Assembly: GCA_011037195.1 (NCBI GenBank)
Contig: JAAEAF010003057.1
Location: forward strand, 1 to 64,000
Reading direction: 5' to 3'
Source: Triatoma infestans
Taxonomy: Eukaryota > Arthropoda > Insecta > Hemiptera > Reduviidae
DNA length: 64,000 nucleotides
Positions 31,780 to 42,837 of the stretch are shown here, piece after piece. A program made the translations under genes and the position numbers. Below the pieces are notes generated by a model. The model saw nothing but the letters and a program-made list of their open reading frames with translations, was not told the origin of the DNA and ran no database searches. The first letter of the stretch is position 1; each line of letters begins with the position of its first letter.

Positions 31780-32222
31780 GTGTAGTTCTACCAATTACAT
31801 AAATATTATTTTACTTTAGAAGCATTGCTGCAATTTCAAATTTGAAGGAAATCAGTTAACCACAAGTACAGCTTTACAGATTTGGTTTTCTTTTTTTGGA
31901 ATTTTTCTCTAAAACGACTGTGACGATTTCTTAAAAAACTTGGAATGCTAACTTCACACAAATAAACCAATCATTTAAAACATTTTTGTGAACAAATTAT
32001 TTGTAAGTGGTTCTGATGAATTCGATATGTTAAAAAAACTAAAATGTGTTTTGTTCAGTATTATTACTGCCACCCTACAATGTATATACCATTCTCTACC
32101 AGCCATCTAATAAATGAGATTTATGTGGCACCTGTTTGTGGCCATTTTATATATAACAGTATAAAGACGAATAAGAAGAGAAAGCTATGTGAGTGTTTTC
32201 ATACCAGATTTTTTTGATAGAA
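31780..32222 (-). repeat. Diverged module repeat, minus
   Basis: 'acttcaattcaatgtgtagtt', 'ttactttagaagcattgctgcaatttcaaatttgaaggaaatcagttaacc', 'cagctttacag', 'ggaatttttctctaaaacgac' parallel the module at 62745-62985. The outer edge 'tatgtgagtgttttcataccagattttttt' at 32188-32217 corresponds to the end at 59093-59123. Confidence 0.6.
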
Positions 32223-33080
32223 TTATTCCTAAGGTTGATTTTTGTTAATAATCAGAAAAAGTTGCAACCCTGTATCTACTCTCGTATCGTTGTTGATATC
32301 CATGGAAAGGTTGAATACAAAATTTACAATACGCTGTTCTATGTAAATTTTTCGATTGAGTGTACTCCTGTGGGAGAAGTTAAAAAAAAAAGAGAGACCC
32401 TGATATCCCTTTGGGGGAGTAGAGAAAGTTGCACCAATCCCAGTCACATTTGTTCTTTCTCTTGCTTGATTTGCTCTTTGGATACACTTTGAATTCTATC
32501 CTTTATGTACTTTCTTTGATTCTTTCTTGTTCAAAACTTTATTCATTAGTTTGATTAATAACTTTCTTTTTTTTTTATTGAATATTTATTTAATAATTCT
32601 TTTTTATAATAATGTCAACGTTTCCACAAATACATTGTTCGATATAAACAATTTAATTACAGGCACCATTGTTGGTTGTGTAACTAAAATTTTATTTGAA
32701 CAAATTATAATCCATGGATGTGACAGGTTTTTCGACACACATTTATTACAGAAGTTTAAAATTAATGTGGCAGCCTTACTATATTGATAACTTGTATATA
32801 TTGCAGCTGTTTCAGTTTACCGCTTACGTTTAAGTGTTATTACTTCTCACTCTAGAAATGATAGATTACTATGGGGCATTATTTGTACAGACAACTTTAA
32901 AGTTTCGACCAAGCCGATGAACTTCTGATTTCTGTCAATATTGTTTTACAATTATTTATTCTGCCTTTCTACTAGATTGTTACGAAAGTTTTTGTTGGTA
33001 TGAAAACAATGCTGTTTGTTACAATATTTCCTGGGTTTGTTAATATTTTATGTAGGCGTGAAAAAAAAACCTTATTTATT
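32223..33080. other. No recognised feature
   Basis: AT-rich; the short frames at 32193-32787 are unrecognised. Confidence 0.45.
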
Positions 33081-33081
33081 A

Positions 33082-33270
33082 TACGCCACAATAGCTGAGT
33101 TAGAGCCGGGTATCGCTTAGCTGAATATATTTTAGTAATGGATTCGATTCCCGGTTTTGGCTTTGGATTTTATTTTGTATTAACACGAATAATGTATTAA
33201 AGTATATTTGTTATTCGCCAACTCCTCGACACCTGTTTTGGTTGTTGGACGTAAAACATGCCTGCTTGAA
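33082..33270 (+). repeat. Second SINE family (tail TTGGACGT)
   Basis: 'acgccacaatagctgagtta' as A region, 'ggattcgattcccgg' as B box, and body ending 'cgacacctgttttggttgttggacgtaaaacatgcc'. The inverted copy at 42520-42652 has the same tail ('cgacacctaatttggtagttggacgttaagccc'). Confidence 0.65.
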
Positions 33271-33769
33271 AAATAGATCATACTGTACTTTAACTTTATA
33301 ATTTACATCAAAGTTTATTTTGACTAATCCTTTATTCAATTATGTAAACAAGACGTCTTTTACCAGTCATTTGCTATTATAATCAGAAACAAAAATTTCC
33401 AAAGAAAAAATTGTAATTTGCAATTTTACGAGACATTATTTTTTGAAACAAGGACTAAGCTAAAGTCAGTAACCGAAAAAATTTGTGCACTGAAAAATTG
33501 GCAATTTTTTGTTTAAGCGCTTTAATATAATTAAAGGACTCAGTTTTCAAGAAAAAAAAAAACAGAATCCGTATGCGACCACTCGAGGTTAATCTACCTT
33601 CGGAATGTTCAAATGTTCGGTGAGCTACCATCTCTCAGAATGCTAAATGTCTGGAATTTTAGTACCAAATTAGATTCTCGTGCAATCAGAGCACCAAGCC
33701 AAACAGTTTTTACCAAGCTAACGATGAAAAGAATATAAATGATCACAAATGAATGTTATTGGAAAATTT
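33271..33769. other. No recognised feature
   Basis: AT-rich, no landmark. Confidence 0.5.
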
Positions 33770-34265
33770 AAACAGGAATAAGCAATGGATACCACAAAGC
33801 CATGTGGCCCAATCAGAGCCAAGATAGGTTCGAGCAATATGTCATGCATTGCAAAATTGTTATTGATGGTAACTTTGAAGGCGTTTTGCATTTGAACTTG
33901 TTCCAGACGGCAGAGCTGTCTGAACTTTATACTGAACAGCTGGATGAAGTTTATGGAATCTTAAAAGCAATGTAGTCCCTTCAGTGAAATTCCTCCCGCT
34001 CTTCGTTTACGTTTGCTTCAGTTAAAATTAGCAGAGTTGGAAGGAGCAAGTGTTTTGACTCACCCTGCCTTTAGAGCAGATGTTGCACCATCATATTTCG
34101 TTCTTTTCGGGTCTTGGCCAGGATCTTTTTTTCTAAGGATTGCACTTTGAAAATTATAAAGCAATGCCAGCAGTTTTTCCTCCACACAAACCCAAAAGAG
34201 TACATTGTCGCCACCAAATTGAAATGTTTGCAGTAAGTTGGGTGGAACTGGTAGAAAATGAAGGT
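33770..34265 (+). pseudogene. Mariner (SETMAR-like) transposase remnant
   Basis: Broken plus-strand frames read SNGYHKAMWPNQSQDRFEQY, IDGNFEGVLHLNLFQTAELS, ELYTEQLDEVYGILKAM, then after frame changes LKLAELEGASVLTHPAFRAD and VAPSYFVLFGSWPGSFF. The last block is the HP.YSPD.AP.D..LF signature around the third catalytic Asp of mariners, with the Asp of SPD retained and APSD reading APSY. The DNARPH block holding the second Asp is missing, and no inverted ends were found. Confidence 0.65.
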
Positions 34266-34306
34266 TTTATATTCAGATGTCTATTTTAGGTATTTTATTG
34301 GAATCA

Positions 34307-34899
34307 GATGTCTTGAATAGGGAGTAGAAGTGAAGAATAGGTGGATGTTAGTTAGAGAGTTGTTACTCGAAATACGAACTACTGAATTTACGAAAATAGA
34401 CTATATTTTAACACTAATTTAAAGTGTTTGAAATAATTACAATTAATTTAAAATAATTGAAATAGTAACTAAGATGCACAACTGTAAATGATTATGAATA
34501 ATAATAAATATATGTTTAAACCTTGAATAGGGACGCGCTCGCGATGTGAGAAACTTAACTGCTTGAACTGACGTGAACTGATGTCTGAACTGATCTCCTC
34601 TTCCAGTGGGGGTCGTTTATATTGGTATCACTCACACATTGACAGGTGTGTAAGTACTTGCCAGACTAAGACATCTCTTGCTGTATGTTGACCTTAGTTA
34701 GGTCGGTGACCAGGGTGAGTTAGGTCAGTGACCAGGGTGGTGACAGATGGTGGCCAGTCGGTGATTATCAAAGACTGTTTGTTAGTAGATGGTAGCCAGG
34801 TGGCCTTTTGAGTGTTCGTTGACCTTGTATGAAGGGGATACCGGCCAGGTGGCTTGTACACTGGCCGTATAATGACCCCTGTTTGAAAGGGGTCATTAT
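34307..34899 (+). mobile_element. LTR-like repeat group A, copy 2
   Basis: 'ttagttagagagttgttactcg', 'aatttacgaaaatagactatattttaac', 'atagggacgcgctcg', 'ctcctcttccagtggg', 'gttagtcggtgaccag' segments align with the other copies. A deletion joins 'tggaatcag' to 'atgtcttgaatag'. It ends in a strong hairpin, 'ataatgacccc' pairing with 'ggggtcattat' (34869-34900). Confidence 0.65.
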
Positions 34900-35160
34900 A
34901 ATAATAACCCCAGCGAAGAAATATTTTAAAAATAGTATAGCAATCATTTAATTTATATTTTTGCAAAAATTTTATTACTTTGGAAAGGGAAGGGATTAGC
35001 TCAGTGGTAGCGCGCTGTACTAGCAATGCGGAGATCCCGGGTTCGAATCCAGCCGTGCTTATATCCTTAAATTTTTTTTTTTCCCTAGGAGCCTTTACAG
35101 TTGCTAGTAATCCGTAGATTGGTGATTGACTCAAGTACTTTGTCCCGGGACTTATTAACA
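34900..35160 (+). repeat. tRNA-Ala-like SINE with 80-bp 5' leader, copy 1
   Basis: From 34900 'taataaccccagcgaagaaatatt...cattactttggaaaggg' leads into 'gattagctcagtggtagcgcgctgtactagcaatgcggagatcccgggttcgaatcc'. The first 190 bp are almost identical to 36110-36297, leader included. The tail diverges after 'ctaggagcc'. Confidence 0.85.
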
Positions 35161-36108
35161 ACCTATTCTCTTGAAGTAAACTAGAATATTTTACTTATTA
35201 TTTTAAAAATGAAGTTGATCCTTGTCAGTTTAGAGATCCTGAAATCACAAAACATAAACTGGAAGACTAGATCCAGTGATCTAGTGATTCCACTGATCAG
35301 AAGCACCGATAAAACTATGAAAACAAAGTTTCCCTAACATACACATTCTCTGATCGGCTTGCTTGATAACCAAAGAACAGTGAGTTGGTCTGTTTGTTTA
35401 ACTTTGTAGAGGAATTCCCACGCATCTGCATGGTCTGTCACTAGACATTGGGGGTAAGGTAAGTTTATGTGCAGCCTTGGGATTAATGAATAACCAACCT
35501 AAGTCTTAATGTAAGCGATGGATAACACTTTTTAGAGATATTTATAATTTATAAATGTTGAAATTTAAATTTTGTATCAATATTTATAGGAATTGCATGG
35601 AAACTATTATGGATAGATGCTCTACTACCAAAAATACTTTTTTTTGGTTAATGCACTCCGTGTTTTTTTTGTTGTTTTTTTTGTAATGCAGCACTAGAGT
35701 TCTCGCGTAAAAGTAAACCAATATTCTGAAAAAGTTTTAAATTATGCATAAGTTCAACTCTATTGATATTAGAGCCGAAAAAAAATGCTTACAATTTAGA
35801 AGTAACCATAGAAACAAAGTTATAAAGAAAAAGCAGGAAAAAAATATATATTTTTAGACTATTTTAAAGTTTTATCTAGCTAAACTGGCAATGTGTGTGT
35901 GTGTATGTGAGTGTATACCTGTTTTAGATGAAATGATAAATTTACATAGTGAATGTTTGGGGTCTGGATCCTACATACCTTGCTTTCTAGCCAAGGAAAT
36001 TATTTTAAAAGTTCATTTACAAGCTTTTTTTATTTTTACTTTATTTTAATTTTAATTTTTTATTTTTACTTTGCCAGTTATAATAGTTTTAATATTCGAA
36101 CAAGAACT
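35161..36108. other. No recognised feature
   Basis: Separates the two duplicated SINE copies. GT-rich patch at 35893-35915. Confidence 0.45.
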
Positions 36109-36109
36109 A

Positions 36110-36435
36110 TTAATAATAACCCCAGCGAAGAAATATTTTAAAAATAGTATAGCAATCATTTAATTTATATTTTTGCAAAAATTTTATTACTTTGGAAAGG
36201 GAAGGGATTAGCTCAGTGGTAGCGCGTTGGACTAGCAATGCGGAGATCCCGGGTTCGAATCCAGCCGTGCATATCCTTAAATTTTTTTTTTTCCTCGGAG
36301 CCATTACAGCTCACTGGTCCAGTGATGTACAGTGAGTGGCTGTAGAGAACACTTCCGTAGGCTGGCAGTACACTGAAAATTCTCCGGGCACAAAATGACC
36401 TTAAATGTTAACTCGCCTAAATTAAAAAAAAAAAA
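36110..36435 (+). repeat. tRNA-Ala-like SINE with 80-bp 5' leader, copy 2
   Basis: The same leader and head as 34900-35090, here with a complete tail: 'ggagccattacagctcactgg', 'acagtgagtggctgtagagaacacttcc', 'cagtacactgaaaattctccggg', A-rich end at 36422-36436. Confidence 0.9.
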
Positions 36436-36763
36436 AAAGTTACTTTGGAAATAAATAATTAGTTTTTTCTTAAGAAATTTATTCGTACAGGTAAAAATAA
36501 GTTTCTATTTACATCTATTTTTTAGAACGATTATTTAAAAGTACCATCTCATCCGTGTAAAAAGTCAATAAAATAATTCAATCAATAAAACATCCCGCTT
36601 ATTTACTATCTATTTGCCTCGCTTAAACCTATATTGGAGGAAGAGGTTACAAAACCAGATCCGCTTTAATCGATTCCGTTTTTTTTTTATTTCCCTGCCT
36701 CGTTTGTATTTATTTTCCGGATAAAGCTGGAGAGCTGGAGCTGGTCTACTATCCATTTAGAGT

Positions 36764-37740
36764 AGGATCTACCAATAAGAGTGTTAGAACTTTAAAGTGC
36801 GATACAATGAAATCGACACGTAATAATCAATATTTCTTTATTACATAGAAAAAGCAATCTTTGAAATTTATGTTTTGAAAATAATATCATTGAAATGTTC
36901 TCCTCTGCTTTGTTTTGTTGAACGGTCACTCTTTCCCACATATCGCATGGCAAATTGGCAATGATGCGTGACGTTCTGTTTAAGGCTATGGATCGTTCGT
37001 GGCTGCGATCAACCTGCGATTTCATATAACCCCAAAGGAAGAAGTCCAAAGGGGTGAGATCACACGTCCTGGGCGGGGCCAGTTCACATCACTATTCCGT
37101 GAAATCATCCTTCAAAGAAATTTTTCGTCAACAATGCGATAGTTTCTTGGGACATGTGGCACCGTCCTATTGGAAGAAGACATTGTTCACGTCAACACTT
37201 GCCATTTGCGGCCACAAGTAATCCGTTGTCATATTTCTGTAGCGCTCGCCATTAACAGTAACCTGATTACCTGCATCATCTTTAAAAAATTTATGGGCCA
37301 ATCACTTGCTGAACCCACAGAGCATATACATTATCTTTTTGCCAATGGAATAGCAAAATAGTATAGCTTCGTGAATCACTTGCGGAAGTTGAGCAGCGAT
37401 GTTCTCCGCTGAACGGCCTGCGCGACGGCGCAAGATACTGCCTCATTTGCAACGGAGCTCTTCGGTTCAAATTCCTCAACGAGCTGATGAATGGAGCAGA
37501 GCGTTCGGTTGGTCGATTATGTTGACCGTAAATATTGCAAAACGCACGAAAAGTTTATCGCACCAAACCCTCATTTTGATATTGGAAGTTTTATGATTTC
37601 TACCGTTGTTGAATCGTGCATCTATCCATGATGATTTGCCAAACTCTAATTGGCTCAGCTGGTACAGCAGAGCGCTAACATTTCAAACAATGTTCCCAAA
37701 TTGACGATTTAAAGTTCTGACACTCTTATTGGTAGATCCT
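36764..37740 (-). mobile_element. Mariner element (rosa/DD41D-like), inactive
   Basis: Terminal repeats AGGATCTACCAATAAGAGTG at both ends (36764 on plus, 37740 on minus), identical for about 20 bp and similar for 32. The minus strand encodes the fragments FCNIYGQHNRPTERSAPFIS, DNVYALWVQQVIGP, QVTVNGERYRNMTTDYLWPQ, then DGATC (second catalytic Asp), CDLTPLDFFLWGYMKSQV (third Asp), and RIIANLPCDMWERV. An in-frame stop replaces the Gln before DGATC, further stops follow, and the region with the first Asp is deleted. At 977 bp it is shorter than an intact mariner. Near its right end lies a tRNA-like string (37650-37690). TA target duplication is not clear. Confidence 0.85.
37648..37692 (+). repeat. 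tRNA-like 5' half inside the mariner
   Basis: 'attggctcagctggtacagcagagcgctaac' has a good A box (TGGCTCAGCTGG) but no B box. It sits just inside the right terminal repeat of the mariner. Confidence 0.45.
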
Positions 37741-38175
37741 TTTACAATAGAGTGTTAAACAATAAAATCCTACCTATTTCACTATTGGTAACAATATTTT
37801 CTTCGTTCCAAGCTAATAAGGGGAAAAGCCAGCTTATCAACTTTAATAAAAACGTTGCTATAAAAAAACGCATTGTGCCATTATATTCAGTATCTATATG
37901 TAGCCGACATGCGAATCATGCTACCATTTTAAGTGTGCCTCAGTTCTAGTCCTACTGTAAAAGAAGTCTATTAATGATTCAATTCAGCCTGTTTATATCT
38001 TCACTTTCCTTCAATTTACAATAAAAAATCCAAACGGTTAAACTAGTTTTCTCACTACATTACTGTCATCCTAGGAAATCTGCTATCTCAAGGATGTTAG
38101 CTTGAATTATCACGGTAAGAAAGTTTGCAAAATTAAAATAATAACTTAAGAAGTCTTAAGAAATAAAATTTAGAT

Positions 38176-38365
38176 CAATCATAGCGCGCTGGATCCATAA
38201 AGAGAAGCCCCGGATTCGAATCTAGACAGTATTCATATTAGATTTTCTCTCATAAGGACGCTTTGCAGCTTCAGTGATGGAAGGGTTGTCTTCAACGATA
38301 GACGGTGGATGGCAATTCTCTAAAATGTCTTCAATGACCACAATTATTGAGGCGGTAAAATAAAA
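38176..38365 (+). repeat. Degraded tRNA-Ala-like SINE
   Basis: 'atagcgcgctggatccataaagagaagccccggattcgaatcta' (B box) then 'cgctttgcagcttcagtgatggaagggttgtcttcaacgatagacggtggatggcaattctc', in family order but diverged, with an A-rich end. Confidence 0.6.
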
Positions 38366-38754
38366 ATAAATAAAGTAACATTATAAAAGCATTTGTGGGA
38401 AAGAGATATAGAAAAACAAACATCAATCATTGTCAAATGAAAGAATAAATCATAAAGAAATTTTCCGGCTTTCCCTTTCCTGTCAGCTGTAAAAAAAGAA
38501 TTCAGAAAAAAAAGAAAGACTGTATGAGCAAAATATTATAGCTAAATATCACAGTTTTCATATAAAACGCATTGGTCAGGCTTTTCCATTTTCATGCTAT
38601 CTTATTTGATAGCCAACAATTATTACTGTCGGTTCTAAATATGTAAGACAATGAATACGTTAAATTTCCTTCTTTCATATTGATTGTTACCATGGTATCT
38701 ACTTTTTTTCTCTTAACTTTTGAATAATTGCGATCCATCTTGATTATAATTGTC

Positions 38755-38795
38755 AAAAAATCTGGTGTGAAACACTCACAAGATTCCATTACTGC
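38755..38795 (+). repeat. Outer end of a module repeat only
   Basis: 'aaaaatctggtgtgaaacactcacaaga' matches the outer edge preceding the TIR at 43667-43696 and 62999-63026. The body does not follow. Confidence 0.6.
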
Positions 38796-38829
38796 AATTT
38801 ACTTTTTTTCTTCACCCTTAACGACCTAA

Positions 38830-39145
38830 TAGGTCATATGGTTGAACCTAAAATAGAGTATCTTCCTTCCAACAACTCCTATCACTCCTATCTTCTTCCT
38901 GGACGTCCTCCGTCCACCTCTTGTTGGACCTCCCTCGCTTCCATCGTCCACTTGGCTTGTATTCTCCACATTTTCCTGGGCTAACGTTCATGGCCCATTC
39001 TTTTTAAATGACCGTATCAGAGCAATCTTCTTATTTCGATTGAAAACAACAGTTTTTTTTTCTGCATGTATGCGATCCCTTATGTGGACATTTGGAATGC
39101 GCTGCAAACGTGAAACACCGCACCTTCTCCTCCAAAAGTTCATTT
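38830..39145 (-). pseudogene. LINE ORF2 C-terminal remnant (RTE/BovB-like style)
   Basis: The minus strand reads, over several frames, RLQRIPNVHIRDRIHA, then a broken WFGH-like area, then KPSGRWKRGRSNKRWTEDVQ ending SDRSCWKEDTL. The GRRKRGRP.KRW.DDV motif with a downstream W.. is the usual end of a large group of insect LINE polyproteins. Multiple frameshifts. Confidence 0.6.
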
Positions 39146-39210
39146 AGCAAATAGAAAATTTTCATTAAACTTATAATTCTTATTAATGTTTACAACCGTC
39201 GGTGTTTTTA

Positions 39211-39456
39211 CTAAAAAAAAAAAAAAAAAAAAAAAAAAAACTGTTCAGTAAATTCGCATTTCCGCTAACCAATTTCCTTTAAATTCGGAATTTTTACAAC
39301 GCTTTTCATTATAATATTTATATGTACCATTTGCTAAATACCACTTTTTTAGACTCAGGAGTCCTCAAAACCGATATTTCCGGTGATAACTCGATATTGA
39401 AAATTTGACACGATTGCAATACTTCCTCTTACTAGGAGTAAGAGAAAGTGAAAAAA
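39211..39456 (+). repeat. Module repeat, internally deleted, after a poly(A) run
   Basis: A(28) at 39213-39240, then 'ctgttcagtaaattcgcatttccgct' (module 1 start) jumps to 'ccatttgctaaataccacttttttagactcagg' (3' end) and finishes with 'cttcctcttactaggagtaagagaaagt', an intact TIR. About 700 bp are deleted inside. Confidence 0.8.
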
Positions 39457-40676
39457 TAATAATAAAAAAATAAACGAAATAGTAGATTTATTTTATGTTA
39501 TTCATTGTTTTATTATTAACTTTTTGGCATAATTATATATTCAAATGCAGGGTTGCCAATACAAATGCAAGCAAGAGATGCCCAACCTGATCGGAAGCTA
39601 ATAAAGTCATTATTTATTGTTTTGTAAAATGTAAAAATATTTTATTTTATTCTATATAGTTAAAACTTTAATAAATGGGAAATAATATATAATAAACTGT
39701 AAGTTAATGTCTTTCTAATAAACAAAGGATGATTAATTCAGTTTGTTTCAAATCCTTTGCTTAGTCTTTAACAGTTATAAATATAATATAATGTGTTCTG
39801 ATGTTTAATGAATTGTTATATTTACTTTAAAAATGTATTTAACTTTATTTATTTATTAACTTTCAAATACTACAATTAAAAATTTTTTATACATTTTAAA
39901 ATTGGTTATAAAAATAACTTTCACTTTATTAAATTTAATTTTGTATTTTATCCAAACTTTAAAATTGAAAGTGGCCATACTGTGATTACTTTTAATCTCT
40001 AGAGAATAAAAACAACTTTTCTTTTTTTGTTTTTTTACTCTCACCGAGTTTTAAAGCAAAACATTTATTCAGTGATTTTTGTAGTTGAATAATATTTACA
40101 TATTAAACTGTGGTAGTAAAAGGAATTTTATACCAACATTGAAATAAATTGCAAAATTCCTCAAATTTTTTCCACTTTATAAGTACTAAATTTTAAATAA
40201 GCATGTTGACTGAAAAAAAACCTTCCAATTTTGCTTCCAAATGGAAGTAAAAGTGGAAAGTTCCATGGGATGTTGTTGAAAAATCTATTTATTTGAACAA
40301 TACATTCCAGCAACTCCCTAACAACTATAGAATTAGAGAAGTAAAAACAACTAGTGGATTTTTAACGTTCTCATATACAATCTCTAGCTAAGCAGCCTGA
40401 TCCGTATACATATTCCTCTAATATTTTTAGTAGAATACATTATCTACTAACTAACACAAGCATTATAGTTCCATTAGTTCTTTTAGGTAACTTCAGAACA
40501 ACCTTTATAGTCCATTACTTGCTGATTACAATCTATATTACATTAACATCTACATCATAACAATCTTTGTAATGACATCTTCAAATTGATAAATTATTAT
40601 ACAGATTATTTTAACAAATTCTCCTTCTACGATCACTTATTAATGTAAAATTGTGTAGCTTATGGTTGCAAGTACG
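39457..40676. other. No recognised feature
   Basis: Very AT-rich; no landmark. Confidence 0.5.
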
Positions 40677-40686
40677 ATTTTTAAAA
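40677..40686 (+). repeat. Target-site duplication (ATTTTTAAAA), left of F3
   Basis: Exact 10-bp match to 41027-41036. It is A/T-only, so the match is less telling than the 13-bp case at 42.8 kb. Confidence 0.6.
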
Positions 40687-41026
40687 GTAGTTTTGATAGT
40701 TGGTTCCGTAAAGCATCAGAGATATTTTCCCGTGATAGCCTGCTTCTTTTTGTGGTCATCGACTGGTTTCGTGCGTTCGCCCAACTTCAGGATGCGTTTG
40801 TATAAAACAGTGTGATAACACAGGCTTGTACACAGCAAATTCAGTTTACTCACTCAATCTTTGTGTAAATGTGTAAACTAAATGTGTGAGTGTGTAAAGT
40901 GAATTTGCTCTGTGCAACTTTGTGTTATCACACTGTCTGGCGAACGCATCCTGAAGATGGGCAAACGCCCAAAACCGGTCTATGAACCACAAAAAGAAGC
41001 AGGCTATCACGGATAATGTCTCTGAT
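40687..41026. mobile_element. Foldback element F3
   Basis: Starts with the unpaired leader '...gttggttccg', then arms from 40715 ('atcagagatattttcccgtgatagcctgcttc') to 41026 ('gaagcaggctatcacggataatgtctctgat'). The inner part contains 'cagtgtgataacacag' and 'tgtgttatcacactg'. The right-arm core reads CATC-CTGAAGA-T-GGGC-AAAC-GCCC but then AAAA instead of GAAA, so the catalytic G is lost. Confidence 0.8.
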
Positions 41027-41036
41027 ATTTTTAAAA
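41027..41036 (+). repeat. Target-site duplication (ATTTTTAAAA), right of F3
   Basis: Partner of 40677-40686. Confidence 0.6.
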
Positions 41037-41442
41037 TGCATCATTTATTTTCTCCACGGCATTAAAGATCACTCTGTACAGGACATATTTACCATTATAT
41101 TATTTACAGATAAAGACACCAAAAGCAGTATACATTTTATTGTATTCTACTGTATTGTAATAAAAATTATTATAAAAATAGAAATTATTGTTGTGTAAAT
41201 TTAGAATAACCATTACTAGAGATATTTTTTTTTTCACAAAAAATTTCTAAATTCAATTACTATGGATTAAAGCGGAAAGCCTTGAGGCGAAGTATAAACG
41301 CTTGCGACCGCCTACCATTAATAATAAAAATAACTACACGCAGCAAGTAATTTTATACGTGCTCTTAAGTAGAATAAGGTTTGGTAAGTTAAAAATTTCT
41401 CCCTTAATTTCCAGAAAATAATGATTAATTTTTCGAAAGAAA
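41037..41442. other. No recognised feature
   Basis: AT-rich; plus-strand frame 41016-41198 is chance-like. Confidence 0.5.
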
Positions 41443-41737
41443 TTAAAAAAAAACAGTTCGTAACAGTTTATTTGTCTTATCGCCCTGAAAGTCAAGCGAA
41501 CTTACGAAGTTCTTGCTAATTCTGATGTTATTATATTCATGTAAATACTCACGCTTGCATGCTGATAGCATGCCTAAATAAAAACATGCGTATTCTCGTC
41601 TTAACAAAAGCGACAGTTGTATAAATTCTTTCTCTGGCAAATCCTGCCTCATTGGTAAATAAAACATCATAGACTAACTTACCACTGACTGACAGACATT
41701 GCTGAATTACAATATGAACTAGCAGATAAAAATTCAC
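41443..41737 (-). pseudogene. Possible transposase scrap (FTNEAGF motif)
   Basis: The minus-strand frame 41737-41549 reads YLLVHIVIQQCLSVSG then YDVLFTNEAGFARERIYTTV. The LFT[DN]EAGF.R.GI pattern occurs around the first acidic residue in some insect DDE transposase-like proteins. The characteristic HNxHxW continuation is not evident, so this is tentative. Confidence 0.3.
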
Positions 41738-41784
41738 CCTGTGGTGGACAAGATTTTACAGAAAATGAAGAATAGTTACATTTG

Positions 41785-41832
41785 TTGTGGTGGTTGGTTC
41801 CGCAGAGCTGGAAAGCATCAGAGACATTTTTA
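41785..41832 (+). repeat. Foldback family F, leader plus first bases of arm
   Basis: 'gtggttggttccgcagagctggaaagcatcagagacattttt' is the leader and arm start seen at 25929 and 42838; the rest of the element is missing. Confidence 0.75.
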
Positions 41833-42519
41833 CCAATAACCAATTGCTATAGAATGGTGCAAAATTTGTTGCAGCAAATGCTTGAACACACTGGAGATGA
41901 AACGGAGTAAAGCTGATAAGACCTTAAGATATTCCAGACGGCCATTTAACACCTTCCATTAAAGAAATACTTCTTGTGCTTACACTTGGATTTTCTTTTA
42001 TTTGATTAAGCACAAGCTCTTCAAGTACAAGGGTTTACGTTATAGATCTACTACGATCTCTTATGACACCATTAAAACTTCATGTTTCTTTTAAAATTGA
42101 ATGCATTTTTTTGGAAAATATTTTTTCTCCAAGCAAACGTAGGTTAAGCAAAAAACGCTCCGCGTAATTTCGCCTTGCTTAAGCTCAATTACTCAATTAA
42201 TATTCGTGGCACCATACTTTCAATGCATGGTCTGCCATTTCCACTTTCGTATAACTTTCCATTCATTTTACAATTCGCTAACAAAGAACTAATTAGCTTG
42301 CTACTTCCTTCTAATTTAATTCGAATAAGTAATTAACTAATCTGATTTAGGTAACAGGAAATTGTGTTTTGTTTTCTTTGCCTAAAATTAATGAATAAAT
42401 GTTATTAATGAATAAATTAATATAAATGTTAAATAATTTCGTAGTTTTCAAACATTTTATTCTTTGGTTTATTATTCTTTATAAAGTAAAAAAAAAAAAG
42501 AAAAAGTAAAGTAATGCCT
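41833..42519. other. No recognised feature
   Basis: No landmark recognised. Confidence 0.45.
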
Positions 42520-42652
42520 ATTTTTTCAGTTGGGCTTAACGTCCAACTACCAAATTAGGTGTCGTGGACGGACAGGGGCGGAAGCACCTACTTATTGTTA
42601 ACATTTTTCATATCGATATAAAATTTAGCCGTTATACGCTGGACTCGAACAG
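42520..42652 (-). repeat. Second SINE family, inverted copy
   Basis: The minus strand starts in 'ctgttcgagtccagcgtataacgg' (B box) and ends 'cgacacctaatttggtagttggacgttaagcccaactg', matching the tail at 33225-33260. The A box side is truncated. Confidence 0.65.
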
Positions 42653-42824
42653 TTACAACAATTATTCTTTGTTTACTTATCTATAGTCTACTTGATTGTG
42701 GTTAAAGATAATTGAGTATAATGGAAGTGAGAAGAAGAGAGAATGGATTTTATATAAATAAATTAGAATATAAGCTGAACACTGTACAATGAGAGAACAC
42801 ACAACCTGCAAGGACTTTACAGCT

Positions 42825-42837
42825 ATAATAGAAGTTA
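42825..42837 (+). repeat. Target-site duplication (13 bp), left of F4
   Basis: ATAATAGAAGTTA, exact match to 43294-43306. The uninterrupted LTR at 52.3 kb has 'attatagaagttt' at this place, so the pre-insertion site is visible. Confidence 0.85.

Noticed and set aside
34694..35161. 155-codon minus-strand frame as a gene
   Set aside because: It runs through an LTR-like repeat and a SINE head in antisense; the segment shared with 36110-36304 is simply the duplicated SINE.
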